Shown: positions 45,904 through 56,650, counted from the stretch's first letter. The stretch is DNA of 64,000 nucleotides from Ligustrum vulgare (GCA_963555705.1 OY743189.1:3861501-3925500), one strand, 5' to 3'. Numbers and translations: made by a program. The notes: generated by a model from the letters alone, not told the origin.

Positions 45904-46531
45904 CATATATTTACTCACGGCCGTAACCATCGCATTGCTTAAATTGATATTATGGGAAAAGAAGGATTACGGCCGTAATGGATAAGGTTCACGGCCGTAA
46001 TGGAGGCACTGCCTAAAACTGGAATTTGGATGATTTTGGACTTACGGCCGTAAGTCATATTGTCACGGCCATAAGAGTGAATCAGAAACAAGTTTACGGC
46101 CGTAAGGAAGGTAGTCACGGCCGTAAAATTGTATACGCGTGAATTTTAGGGTTTTATTTATTTCCTTATTTTTAGGTAGTTGTTTCCTTGTTTAATTAGA
46201 ACTCTTAACCTAGATTTCGACCCTATTTATAGGGATGTAATTTTCATTATTCATTACACAACTTTGATATTATAATTGAGAGGCTATTCTGCTTTCACAA
46301 TCTTATTCTTCATTGAATAAATCCCGAACTTGCGAGTTATTCTTGTTTGTTCAAATCTCGGTGAGAATTATCATTGCTTGTGATCAAGAGGTCAATATAT
46401 CCCAGTGATTGTATTGGTTGCTTGATTCAATTAATTTTAATTGGATCCATAAATCGTGGTTCTTGGCGTTCTTGGGTCGATTTCAATATTTTGTGGGTTG
46501 CGTAGCTACAATTGCTACGTGGTTTGCATCA
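45651..46531 (+). repeat. H 3' LTR (881 bp)
   Basis: TGATGTGATCCAGG to GTGGTTTGCATCA. First 253 bp are coding. Palindrome doublets start at 45892/45915, 45967/45989, 46042/46063 and 46094/46115 (spacing 23, 22, 21, 21). TATA CTATTTATAG at 46222-46231, about 97 bp after the last motif. Confidence 0.95.
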
Positions 46532-46662
46532 GACGCTCCTCCAATTTGTAGACAAGAAGGTATTGAAATACGAGGGGAATTGACCAAGGTTGATGTAAAT
46601 CAAACTTTCATGCACAATAAACCTGCAAGAAAGATTTAAAAAAAATGGGGAGGGAAATATTA

Positions 46663-47749
46663 GGCTGCGTTCTCTTTGTATTTCAGTTTCCTGTTTTCAT
46701 TTTCGAAAATGTTTTCTTTTTTCCATTTTCTATGACTTTTTTCGAAATTGCTGAAAACGCATTTGATTTGTTATTTCTGAAAACTATTTTCGAAAATGAA
46801 AAGCTGGAAAACGCGTTCTGTTTAAAATTTTGAAGAAAATTATTTCATATTGTTTGTGAATATAAATGAAATAAAGATATCATATTTTGAGCTACACAAC
46901 AAAAATAAATGAAATAAGTCCTATCACACAATTTGGTTATATCAAAAAAGTTCAAAAATTCATGTTGCCCTTCTAAAGTAATCGTTCCACATTTGAGTAG
47001 TAATTTTCCCTTCTAAAGTAATCGTTTCGTTTAATTCTTTATAAAGATACATCCTTCTAGTAAGCACTCATAACGTTTAAAATTTAAGTTTCAATAAAAT
47101 TTGCAAAAATCAATTTACGTTAATTAATTATGCCCTTACAAAATAAGTGTCTACAATACAAAAGTAAAAAATAAATGTTTAATAATTAAGCACATAATAC
47201 ATCATCGGAAAGATTGTTGAATTTGGAGTTCTACGCAAAAAACAGAGTGCAATTCGGAGTTGTACATCAAAAGTTATACATGTGTTGAAGACAATGACCT
47301 ATAAAGCAAATACGAAAAGGACTAAATTGAAAGAAAAGTAAAATTTGTGAACTAATGTGCAACAAAATCTGAAGTTGAGGGACCTAAGTTGCAAATAAAT
47401 TAGGATATTTTCGAAAAAAATTTCAAAATTTGAGGATTAAAATGACAAGTCTTGAAAATCAGGGACCAATAATGTAATTAAAAATGATAAATTTTGACAA
47501 ATTTCAAATTTTTTTGATTATTTTGATTATTTTTTTTATTTTTTTAAGTGGAAAACGCGCGTTTTCCACTTACAAGGCAAAAATTTCGGAAAACGCGAAA
47601 AACGTGATTTTCACGTTTTCCATTTCCTTTACAAATTTTGAAAACGTTTTCGAAATTTTTTTTCGAAAACGGCGCAAGAGAACGCGTTTTTCGCGTTTTC
47701 GGAAATGAAAAACGGAAAACGGCTGGAAAACGCCAAGGAGAACGCAGTC
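46663..47749. mobile_element. PIF/Harbinger-like (Tourist-type) MITE
   Basis: 1087 bp bounded by GGCTGCGTTCTC and GAGAACGCAGTC (one mismatch) with the 3-bp TSD TTA (46660-46662 and 47750-47752), typical of PIF/Harbinger. The site is intact in B1 (14555-14565). Subterminal sequence is rich in GGAAAACG/CGTTTTCC modules, including the palindrome GGAAAACGCGCGTTTTCC near 47551. The middle is AT-rich with no transposase frame. Confidence 0.85.
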
Positions 47750-47752
47750 TTA

Positions 47753-48748
47753 GCGTCTCCATGCACAAAGTATGGATCCTTGTACTCATGATACAAAACC
47801 TTCACAACTTTTTTTCCCACCACGAGGCTCTTCTCGTCGCCTCCAAAAGTCAATATACTTTCTTGCTCATTCTCTTCTTTTTTCTTAACCAATTCTTCTA
47901 ATTTTTCACATTCAACCACCTCTTCAATATTTTTATTGACAATTTCAACATTCAAATATTGAAATTCTACCCCAACTTTCAATTCATTTCAATCATTGTC
48001 AACAATGTTATTTTCAATCTCCTCTTCCACAATTTTATTCTCTACTTCAAGACTCGGAGTTTGATCAACTACTTCAATTTCTTTTTTCGCACACTCAACC
48101 TCCACTTCTAATTTTTTGGACTCTACCACCTCTCCTAATTTCTCATGCTTTTGCTCATGCACCACCTCAACACTACACAAATTTTTATCTTTTAACTCGT
48201 TCCTCAAGTCTTCCTCCTTCTTCTTAACAATCATATCCAAAGGCTCCAATTTTAAATCCCCTCCAATCTCACTTTCACCCTGTTGTAATTTAGCTTCAGC
48301 CTCCCTTTCACTCTCCCTCTTTCTTAACTTAGCTTATTTTCTAGCCAAGTTCATACATCATCGTTTCCTCATAAATTTCTTTTCGACTCTTCAAAAGCGC
48401 CATCGCATTAATCTCTTCATCCCAATCAACTCTAATCCCAACCCTAGGTTTATGGATACGCCTATATTCCCTTTCACGTTGTTGAGCAAGTTCTGCACTA
48501 TGCATATCTACCGAGTTCTTAACCATCCCAAACTCCGTATCTAATCTCGCATCAAATTTCGCTTCCAATTTTGCAGCTAACTCATCAAACCGTTTCTCCA
48601 TCATGACAAGCAAAGAAGATTGATGGTTATCTTTCCTACATGATGAATTTTCGTGAAATTTGGACATTGTGAAATGGAATGGAATAATAGTTTGACACAA
48701 GGAGTAATGATGAATTTCAATTTTGACTTGGAAGGCAAGGAATATCAA
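47753..48748 (-). pseudogene. B3 gag-like acidic ORF, broken
   Basis: Minus-strand counterpart of 13624-14560: MSKFHENSSC start at about 48668, MMEKRFDELAAKLEAKFDARLD, REYRRIHKPRVGIRVDWDEEIN, a shift near 48345, then KKKEEDLRNELKDKNLC and VECAKKEIEVVDQTPSLEVENKIVEEEIE (48249-47992), one stop, and ESILTFGGDEKSLVVGKKV to the MITE at 47753. Comparing both copies suggests one ancestral frame of about 330 residues or more, rich in coiled coil. Function unknown; position suggests gag. Confidence 0.6.
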
Positions 48749-49253
48749 GAATTAAGGAAATTCAAGAAAGTGGTTCTTGAATTTTGACTAGAAAGGAAAG
48801 AATATCAAGAATTTTAATTTGACTTGGAAGGTAAGGAATTATCAAGAATTTAAGGAAATTCAAGAAAGTGGTTCTTGAATTTCGGAGTGACTTTTTTTTT
48901 TTTTTTTTTTTTTTAATTATGATGAATTTTCGGAATTAATAAAATTAATAAAAATAATAATAATTTTTTTTTAATAAATCCGAAAATTCGACATGAACGC
49001 AACAAAACAAACGGGACAGGATTTGGAAAGCAATCGAATAAGATAAACACTTTTGATTTTTTTAGGATGACTCTTATGGATCAAACTGAAAAAAAAAATT
49101 ACTGGCAAGAAGAACAAGAAAAATTGAAAACAAAGACCCAAATAACAAAAATAGGATATTGATAATTTTTATGGGACTCGATGATAAACATAAAAATCAA
49201 ATTGGATATAAAAACACAAGAACTTGAATTCAGAGTCCAGCTCTGATACCATA

Positions 49254-50088
49254 TGATGAGAACCCGGGAAAGGGGTGCTCGTCGTAGTTCGCGGAATAAA
49301 GCTTGGAAAGTTTCGAATCCAGGTTGGAACGGACGATAACAATGCAACCCTGACCTCACGACGCAAGAACCAGGGGTATATTAAACCCGAGACCCGTTAC
49401 GATGCGGAGATAAGAACCACAAAGGGGGGAACGCCACAAGGAATGTTCAGATCCTTGATAAGTTTAATTGTTTTGAACGCCACAAGATTTGAATCTTGAT
49501 AAGTTCGTTGTTTAAAGGGAAAATCCTCACCTTTAGAGAGAGTAAAAACACTCAATAATTTTATTTATAAAAAAATATTCTGTTTTTACTTTGAATGGAA
49601 AAGCATATAAATAGGCAAAATAAACCCTAATCGCTAACTGACTCTGAATAGAATTCTAATTAGGCTAAAATAGCTAAAATAACTAAAATAACCAAAATTA
49701 TCAAAATGGAAAAAGAATTAAAAACCAATAAAGGAAATACAAATCAACTGAAATACTAAAAATCTCGAAAATCTGATTCGCGTCGCTTACGGCAGTAAAA
49801 GTCGGACTTACGGCCGTAAGTCCTTCTCTGATTAAAATGTCTCAATTATTATTTACGGCCATGAAGATTGATGTTACGGCCGTAATGCCCTTTCTGCCCA
49901 ATTTCCCCATGGTGATTTTACGGCCGTAAGAATGCTTCTGCCCAATTTTCTGATCCTTTGACATTAATTGATCTGATTTAAATCTCGACTCGAGCCCAAC
50001 ATGAAACTTGTTAATTTTCCCATGTAGAATATTGTTGAATTTCCCGTATCTTGATTTCTTAATTTTGACGCCTTTTCCGGATCACATC
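49254..50088 (-). repeat. B3 5' LTR, main part
   Basis: Begins on the plus strand TGATGAGAACCCGGG right after the reverse primer-binding site (GCTCTGATACCA, 49240-49251). Runs to GGATCACATC at 50088, where the D solo LTR enters; the last base A is at 53090. Confidence 0.9.
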
Positions 50089-50749
50089 TGTAAGACCGCT
50101 TTTCATTTTTTACGTGTATCCTTAAATTTCACGTAATAATTATGTTAATGTTATAAATTTTAAATTTAATGATATTTTTTAATGTCGATAATTTGAATTA
50201 TTTTGCAGTGGAAGGACTTGGATGCCGTCTCGATCAATGTACCAATTAAAAGTTTCTAAATTGTTTATTTTAATAGTTTATGTGTAATTTATTTGATTAA
50301 TTGTTTTACTCCCTAAACATGCTATTTTCTATTTTATTGCATTAAATTGAAGTTGAGAAAAGTTTGGTGACACTTTGGAAATTTATTTGAGGGTCGTGGA
50401 CTTAAATTACCAATTTATGGGAGCTAAGGGACTGAATTGCAAAGGAGGGGACTTGAGGGACCAAATTGCAAATTTCAAAAGATTAAAATTAAACCCAAAC
50501 CCTCATTATACCTCTCCCTCACTCACGACTCTCATCTCTCTCTCGGCCGACACCACTCTGCCTGCCTCTCAACTCCCTCGATCTCCCACGCCTCTGTCTC
50601 TCTCGCCTCACACTCAACCGCCGTCACTCGGCCCTTCCGCCAGCGATGTCGCCTGCGTCACCACCCGGTAACTCTCCCTCCCTCCGCGCTGCACACACTC
50701 AACCCGAACACACACACACACTTTTGCACCCTTTCATCCACACACGAAG

Positions 50750-50813
<64 letters not shown>

Positions 50814-50815
50814 AT
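50750..50815 (+). repeat. (TATATG)n microsatellite
   Basis: About eleven TATATG hexamers in the D solo LTR. The other D LTR has only a short trace near 18217-18240, so the tract expanded here. Confidence 0.9.
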
Positions 50816-52090
50816 GTTAAATGTATGTATTGGTATGAAGCGTTCAGACTTTCCTCAGATTGGGTTTTAGTAGAATTTTCGAATTTTAAATCTGTTAAGA
50901 TCATATTTTGGGCGATATGTGTATATATATATATATTAGTGTATGTAAATACATGATGTTTCTCATGTTTTCAGATTTAGGCTTAGTTTGATTTCGAACT
51001 ATACTGTTAAAATTGGAAATATGTAATATTATATATGTTAATTTTAATGTGATTTATAAATGTGAATTTGAGGTTTGGGTAATGTATTTATATATGTATA
51101 ATTTTAGGAATTTGGGGAAAATCTTTAAATGTAGATATTAATTTTAAGAACTATGAACACAAGAATCTATGCTACTTTTTGGTTTGATTTAGAATTTTAA
51201 ATTGGTGAACTATAAATGTGCATAACAATGTTAGACTTCGAAATGTAGGAATTTATTTACAAATTTCAGATTTTAGCAATGTTAATTTTAACAACGTTGA
51301 CCTGTAATGGTAAATTGATATTTTGTAAAGTTGAGTTATGTTAAATTCTTTAATTTGAGTTTGAATTTAAAAGATGAGAAGACTTTCTAATGTACATTGA
51401 GATTCATCATTTGTCTTGAACATGGGTTTCATGTGTTTTTGTCATATCCTAAGGTCACACTTAGGTTAATTTGAAATCTTGATCTCGATTGGATGTTCTG
51501 CCATTATTAAAAAGGATAAGATGACTTTGTAATGTTCAGTGAAATTTTATTGTTCGTTTCGAATATGATATGCTTGGGATTTGGTTAGTATTAAAAAGAA
51601 TTTCAAATGTGTTTCGAGTCAAAAGTCATATTTATTGATGAATGTGAATAATTAGGACTTTTGGTACATTGACGTCACAGGCAGCCGAGGCTTCTCCCAC
51701 TTGCAAGTCAAGATAACGGTAAAGACTAAGGACGTCAGGTAAGTAAACTTCCCCCTATTTTCATCAAAGTTGAATGTAAATGTGAAAGTTATGTGTAAAT
51801 GGTTGTCTTGCAACTTACTTGCTTTGATGAATTTCATTTACTTTGTGAAAGTATATGTTATTATGAAGAATGTTCAAGCATGCACCTTATCATGTCATTG
51901 CATCATCAAGCATGCATTGGCATCGAAATTGGGAAGTGAAATGTTTTTAAATGAAAGAAATGTGTCAAGGTGCAACTTTGTTCAAAAGTTATGTATCCCA
52001 AGTTTTTAAAGAAAGAATGGGTGTACTTCTAGTTCATGAAAGTTTCGAGTGGGAAATGGGGCGCGAGGGACTGGCGTACCCGAATTAAGT

Positions 52091-52212
52091 CGCCTTGCGA
52101 CGGAATGTTCAACCGTTTACGGTGGACTGTTAAACCGCTTTGCGGTGGGAAAGTGAATGTTAAGCCGCTTTGCGGTGGGAAAGTGAATGTTAAACCGCTT
52201 TGCGGTGGAAAT
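52091..52212 (+). repeat. CCGCTTTGCGG hairpin repeats in the D solo LTR
   Basis: Three CCGCTTTGCGG copies (near 52135, 52164, 52194) spaced about 29-30 bp, preceded by altered forms CGCCTTGCGACGG and CCGTTTACGG that keep a stem. Confidence 0.8.
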
Positions 52213-53095
52213 GTGAATGTTAATCTGGTTCCAAATAAGAAATTGCCCACTGTTATCTGATTGACTAGAAGTTACACCAAGTGAGCTCACGATGGAAATG
52301 AAGTGAAAGTTTGAAATGTTTGAAAGTTTTGGAAAGTAAAGTAAATGGGGATACATATATGAAAATTTTAAAGTATTCATGTCATAAGCATGCATTTCAT
52401 GCATAAAGTTTACTTACTGAACTTTAGCTCACCCCAATCCCTCTCCAATGTTTCAGGTGATGAAAGTTAGGTGATCCGAGGAGAGCACTTGGTGACAGAC
52501 TCAGGCAGTACCCGAAATTTGTTATTTTCTTCAAAGTTAATTAAGGAATTTTCATAAGTTTTCATTGGGTATTATTTAATCTTTCATTCTTTAAATGGTT
52601 TTGGTTGGAAGTAGTTTATATAAAGTTTGAATAGGAAATTTCATAATTGTTTCTTTGGTTATTTTTGTTGGTTCATTCCTTTAATTGTTTATTGAATTTA
52701 ATTTTGATGAGTTATTTATCTCTTTAGTAGTTTATCAATCCTCCATTTAGTTAAATGGAGCTCATGGTTTAAATTTATTTATGATGAGGAGTTTGGGGAT
52801 TGAATTTGAAATAGTATGGTGATGTTGGAGTTTGAAGTAGAATTGGGGTTGTATGTTGAATATTGGATTTTTTGTGTGAGTTGAGTTTTATGTTGTAAAA
52901 TGGTTTTGATGTCTCTCTACAGGTTGGTTAAGTCCAATTTATAGAGGAGACTCTGCCGAAATTTCTGTAAAATTTTTATAATAGTAAATGAAACGTTTAA
53001 ATGTTTTAAACGATTATTTCCACACATAATGTGAATGGAAGTTAACACGCCTAGGTTTTAGTTACTAAAACTTGGGGTGTTACAACATCAGTTTG

Positions 53096-53347
53096 GATGA
53101 ACTCCTATTGACGGTGTTAATACGTTCAACCCACACACAGTGATCGCAGTGCAGGCTTTATAAGAGTCCCTTGTTTTAACAAAGTTTAAGCATAGTGGAG
53201 ATGTATTGTCCTATAAACAAAATAATGTAGGCACTTTTACTATCCGTTATGCTTACTGATAGCGCTTGGTGTAATCCTTAACGTAACTCACTTAAGATTT
53301 TTATTAAATTATATGGAGACGTTGTGACCACCGAAGAGGGATTTGAT
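53096..53347. other. G region after integrase
   Basis: Short non-coding stretch between G's integrase stop (53348) and the B3 insertion. Nothing further seen. Confidence 0.5.
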
Positions 53348-54690
53348 TTATTGAAAATAGCGACGAAGGTGATCCGTGTTCCAAGGATTACACAAAGGTA
53401 CCCCGGATAGGTCTTCGATCATATACGTGCCGGATACCACCTTGATGGTGACTTTGTAAGGGCCTTCCCAGTTAGGACCTAAAGTCCCTACTCCTACTTC
53501 TTGGGTGGAGGGAAGCACCTTTCTGAGGACTAAATCCCCAATGTTAAAGTGCCGACCTTTTGTTGTAGTAGCGGGCCATTTTTTCATGGTACTTGGTCAT
53601 TACTTTTTGAGAGTCACTCCATTTTTCTATGAGGAAATCCAAGCTAGCCCTCTGTGCTTCTCCATTTCCCACTTCGTCATAATGGAATTGATGAAAAGAA
53701 GGCACCCCAATTTCAACTGGGCATACCGCCTCGGATCCATACGCTAAGGAGAAAGGTGTTTTACCAGTGGCAGTGTGCGAGGTGGTTCGAAGTGCCCATA
53801 ATACTTGTGGGAACATCTACCCATGTGCCTTTTTTGGATTCCAGCTTCCTCTTTAGGGTGTCTTTTATGGTCTTATTCACAGCTTCAACCTGTCCATTAG
53901 CTTGTGGATGATTTGGAGACGAAAATAATTTCTTAATTCCTAAATCGTCGCACAATTCATCTATGCTTCTGTTTTTGAACTGCATATAACATTCTTCCAG
54001 ATGAACTTGGTGGTGTTGGCCTCGATAATCCTCATCAGGGGTTCCGCCTCGACCCACTTGGTGAAGTAGTCAATTGCCACTATCGCAAAGCAAATGTTAC
54101 CAGCACTCCTAGGCATAGGACCAATAATATCAACCCCCCACTTTGCAAAAGGCCAAGGGCTAGTTACCACAGTCAACTTATGATGTGGCTGATGTGGTAT
54201 GGTTGCATGCCTCTGACATTTATCGCACTTGTGGACGAAGTCATGGGAATCCTTTCACATAGTCGGCCAAAAATATCCCTGTTTAAGGACTTTCCGAGCC
54301 AGTGACAACGCCCCGACGTGGTTGCCGCATATGCCTTCATGGATTTCTTTCATCACATATCATCCTTCCTACGGCCCAACACATCTCAGCAAAGGAGAGG
54401 AGTAACTTCGTTTATAAAGTAGATCATCCAAGAGTACAAAATTTGCTGCATATCTTTGCAGTTTCCAAGCTCTTCCGGCTTGTCTGGCACTGTCTGATGT
54501 TTCAAGTATGCTAGTACGGGACTCATCCAAGATCCTTCTTTTTCGATTGCCAAAATCTCCATTCCTGGCTCAATAGAAGAAGTCATCAAATGCTCAATTG
54601 CGATCAGATTTTGGAGCTCGGAATCATTACTACTTGCTAGTTTGGATAAAGAATCTGCATTAGAATTCTCATTTCTGGGAATATGCTATA
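53348..54690 (-). pseudogene. pol: G integrase
   Basis: Zinc finger at about 54350-54215 (EIHEGICGNHVG, HKCDKCQRHA). Core: AKWGVDIIGPMPR (first Asp, about 54145). Then NVIC joins directly to QFKNRSIDELCDDLG at about 53990, so the segment that normally holds the second catalytic Asp is deleted. SSPNHPQANGQVEAVNKTIK keeps the Glu. C-terminus 53816-53348: TPFSLAYGSEAVCPVEIGVPS, FNIGDLVLRKV, LGPNWEGPYKVTIKV, ending WNTDHLRRYFQ. Frameshifts near 54175, 53990 and 53800-53770. Catalytically dead. Confidence 0.85.
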
Positions 54691-54869
54691 ACTCCATTTC
54701 CCCAAAGTTCGCGGCCAAATCTTTCACTTTTTTCAAGTAAGCAACCATGGTTGGTTCTTTAGCAGCGAATTGTCCGCTAAACTGGCTTACGACGAGCTGT
54801 GAGTCACTATTTGCCACTACGGACCTAATCTTTAAAGTTTTCGCAAGTCTTAGCCCAGCTAAGAGTGCC
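54690..54869 (-). pseudogene. pol: G archaeal-type RNase H, C-terminal part
   Basis: Continues after the A solo LTR: AGLRLAKTLKIRSVVANSDSQLVVSQ with the NSDSQ Asp, then EPTMVAYLKKVKDL. The linker to integrase (about 54685-54400) includes NSNADSLSKLASSN in a shifted frame. Confidence 0.8.
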
Positions 54870-55783
54870 TGATGTGATCCGATACGGGGATCACCAAGAA
54901 CACGCGGAATTAAACGCCGGAAAGCTCTAAAATCCAAGATAGTAGACGGTAACAATGCAACCCCGATCTCACGACTCAAGAACTATGGGTATATTAAACC
55001 CAAAACCCGTTACGATGCGGAGATAAGAACCACAAAGGGGGAACGCCACAAAGGTTGTCAAATCCTTTGATAAGTTCAAATTTGTTCAACGAGAATAAGA
55101 AGAAAATTAAGGGAATATCTCACCTTCAATATCATTAATCTCAAGAATAAAATTTGTGTTTACAATGTTGAATAAAGCCATATATATAGGCTAACAAAAT
55201 AAAGCAACTAAAAATAAACTAGAATTCAACCTAAACTAAAACGCCAGAATTAGGTCTTAATTGCGGCGCCAAGTTATGGCCGTGACTTATGAGTTTACGG
55301 CCGTAAGAATGCTACGGATTAAAAATTAAAGACATATGTTACGGCCGTGACGATGTCTTTTACGGTCGTAAGCAACCTTCTGAAAAAAATAAAAATCTGC
55401 TAAACTTTATTTATGGCCGTGAGGATTTGGTTTACGGCCGTAAATCCCCTTCTGCTTAATTTCGCCTTTGTAGTGTTACGGTCGTAATTTTGGTTTTACG
55501 GCCGTGAATCCGTTACGGCCGTGATTTTAGGCTTTACGGTCGTGAATCAGCTGTTGCACAATTTTCTTGATGTTCCTTGATCCAAATGCATTGTAATAAC
55601 GTTGGCTCATCTTCCACTTTGTTATGCAACGTAAATGAAGTCTTTGCACTCGGACACTCATCCATCCTCGCTTGCATGAATCCTTGCATTGCCTGCTTGA
55701 TTCTTTTGGCTCTTTACCTCGTTATTGGTCCTGCGGGCACGTGCAACGGGTCAACGCTCGTTGAGCCACTCCGGAACTCATCA
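54870..55783 (-). mobile_element. A solo LTR in G pol (914 bp)
   Basis: The minus strand starts TGATGAGTTCCGGAGTGG at 55783 and ends CGGATCACATCA at 54870. TSD GTGCC/GCGCC (54865-54869, 55784-55788), one change. Removing it restores EYEALLAG of the RNase H. Array at about 55275-55550, TATA near 55183. Confidence 0.95.
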
Positions 55784-56650
55784 GCGCCTCATATTCTGCA
55801 AAGTTGTTTGAGGCTTTAAAGCCAAAGTGGATGGCACTGTGTAGTTTGTATCCCTCTGGATTCATTAGTAGTATACCCGCCCCGGATCTTCCATCATCCG
55901 AGGACCAGTCAACGAACAACTTCCAATCATGGCTATCCTCCGCGTTATCAATCATCTCCACCTCCGGCGGATGGGTGAACTCCACTATGAAATCTGCTAA
56001 TGCTTGACCCTTTATACCAGTCTGAGGTTCATAATGTAGGTCATACTGACTGATTTCTATTGCCCACTTCATTAACCTCCCAGATACATCTGGTTTCTGT
56101 AACACCTGCCTCATAGGAAAGTTGGTGAGAACATGTATGGAGTGTGACTGAAAGTAGGGGCGGAGTTTACGAGCTGCTATGATCAACGAGAGAGCAAGTT
56201 TCTCCATATCTGGGTAACGTGTTTCTGCATCCAGCATGGCTTTGCTTACATAATACACTGGGAATTGATTCTCATCTTCCTCTCTGATCAACACTGAGCT
56301 AACAGCCTCTTTTGATACGGCTAAATATAGATAAAGTGGTTCGCCAGCTCTTGGTTTTGATAGCAATAGGGCCTGCCCCAAGAATGCTTTTAGGTCGGCA
56401 AAAGCTTGCTCACATTCTGGCCTCCACTGGAATCGCTTCCCTCCCTTCAAGATCTTAAAAAATGGCAAGCATTTATCAGTGGACTTAGAAACGAATCGAT
56501 TTAAATCCGCAATTCTTCCTTCAAGCTTTGCACTTCTTTTGGGCTCCGAGGAGATCACATGTTCAGCAAAGCTTTGATTTTATCGGGATTAGCTTCAATC
56601 CCTCTTCTATTTACCATGAATCCCTGAAATTTTCCGGATGCTACTCCAAA
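55784..56650 (-). pseudogene. pol: G RT end, RNase H and start of archaeal-type RNase H
   Basis: A 250-residue open stretch. KCLPFFKILKGGKRFQW and CEQAFADLKAFL mark the RT-RNase H join. LYLAVSKEAVSSVLIREED, YPDMEKLALSLIIAARKLRPYFQ and GRLMKWAIEISQYDL are the first RNase H, which lacks some usual acidic residues as in other Tat elements. Then WKLFVDWSSDDGRSGAGILL, GFKASNNFAEYEAL begins the second, archaeal-type RNase H (FVDGSS has become FVDWSS). It is interrupted by the A LTR. Confidence 0.85.

Larger units (their letters stand above)
42716..46531 (+). mobile_element. H element: internally deleted Ty3/gypsy retrotransposon
   Basis: TSD GACGC (42711-42715 and 46532-46536). LTRs 42716-43593 and 45651-46531 align without net length change over 878 bp. 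The 5' LTR is fused directly to RT at the FDD motif: primer-binding site, gag, protease and the RT N-terminus are missing. The joint has short homology (GTGGTTTGC). It could still be copied by a helper only if a primer-binding site were present, so this copy is dead as a template. It lies in B3 on the opposite strand. Confidence 0.95.
50089..53084 (+). mobile_element. D solo LTR (3.0 kb)
   Basis: TGTAAGACCGC to AAACTTGGGGTGTTACA with the 5-bp TSD ACATC (50084-50088 and 53085-53089). It landed one base from the end of the B3 LTR. Contains a TATATG microsatellite (50750-50815), CT/CA-rich leader sequence and CCGCTTTGCGG hairpin repeats (52091-52212). Confidence 0.95.
41514..53090 (-). mobile_element. 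B3: long family-B element with three nested insertions
   Basis: TSD GTTTG (41509-41513 and 53091-53095). 3' LTR 41514-42337, internal region with a gag-like ORF, 5' LTR 49254-53090 split by the D solo LTR. The LTRs end at the inner family-B border, unlike B2. It hosts the H element (42716-46531) and the Harbinger MITE (46663-47749) in its internal region. Without them it is about 3.7 kb. No protease, RT or integrase of its own. Confidence 0.9.
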
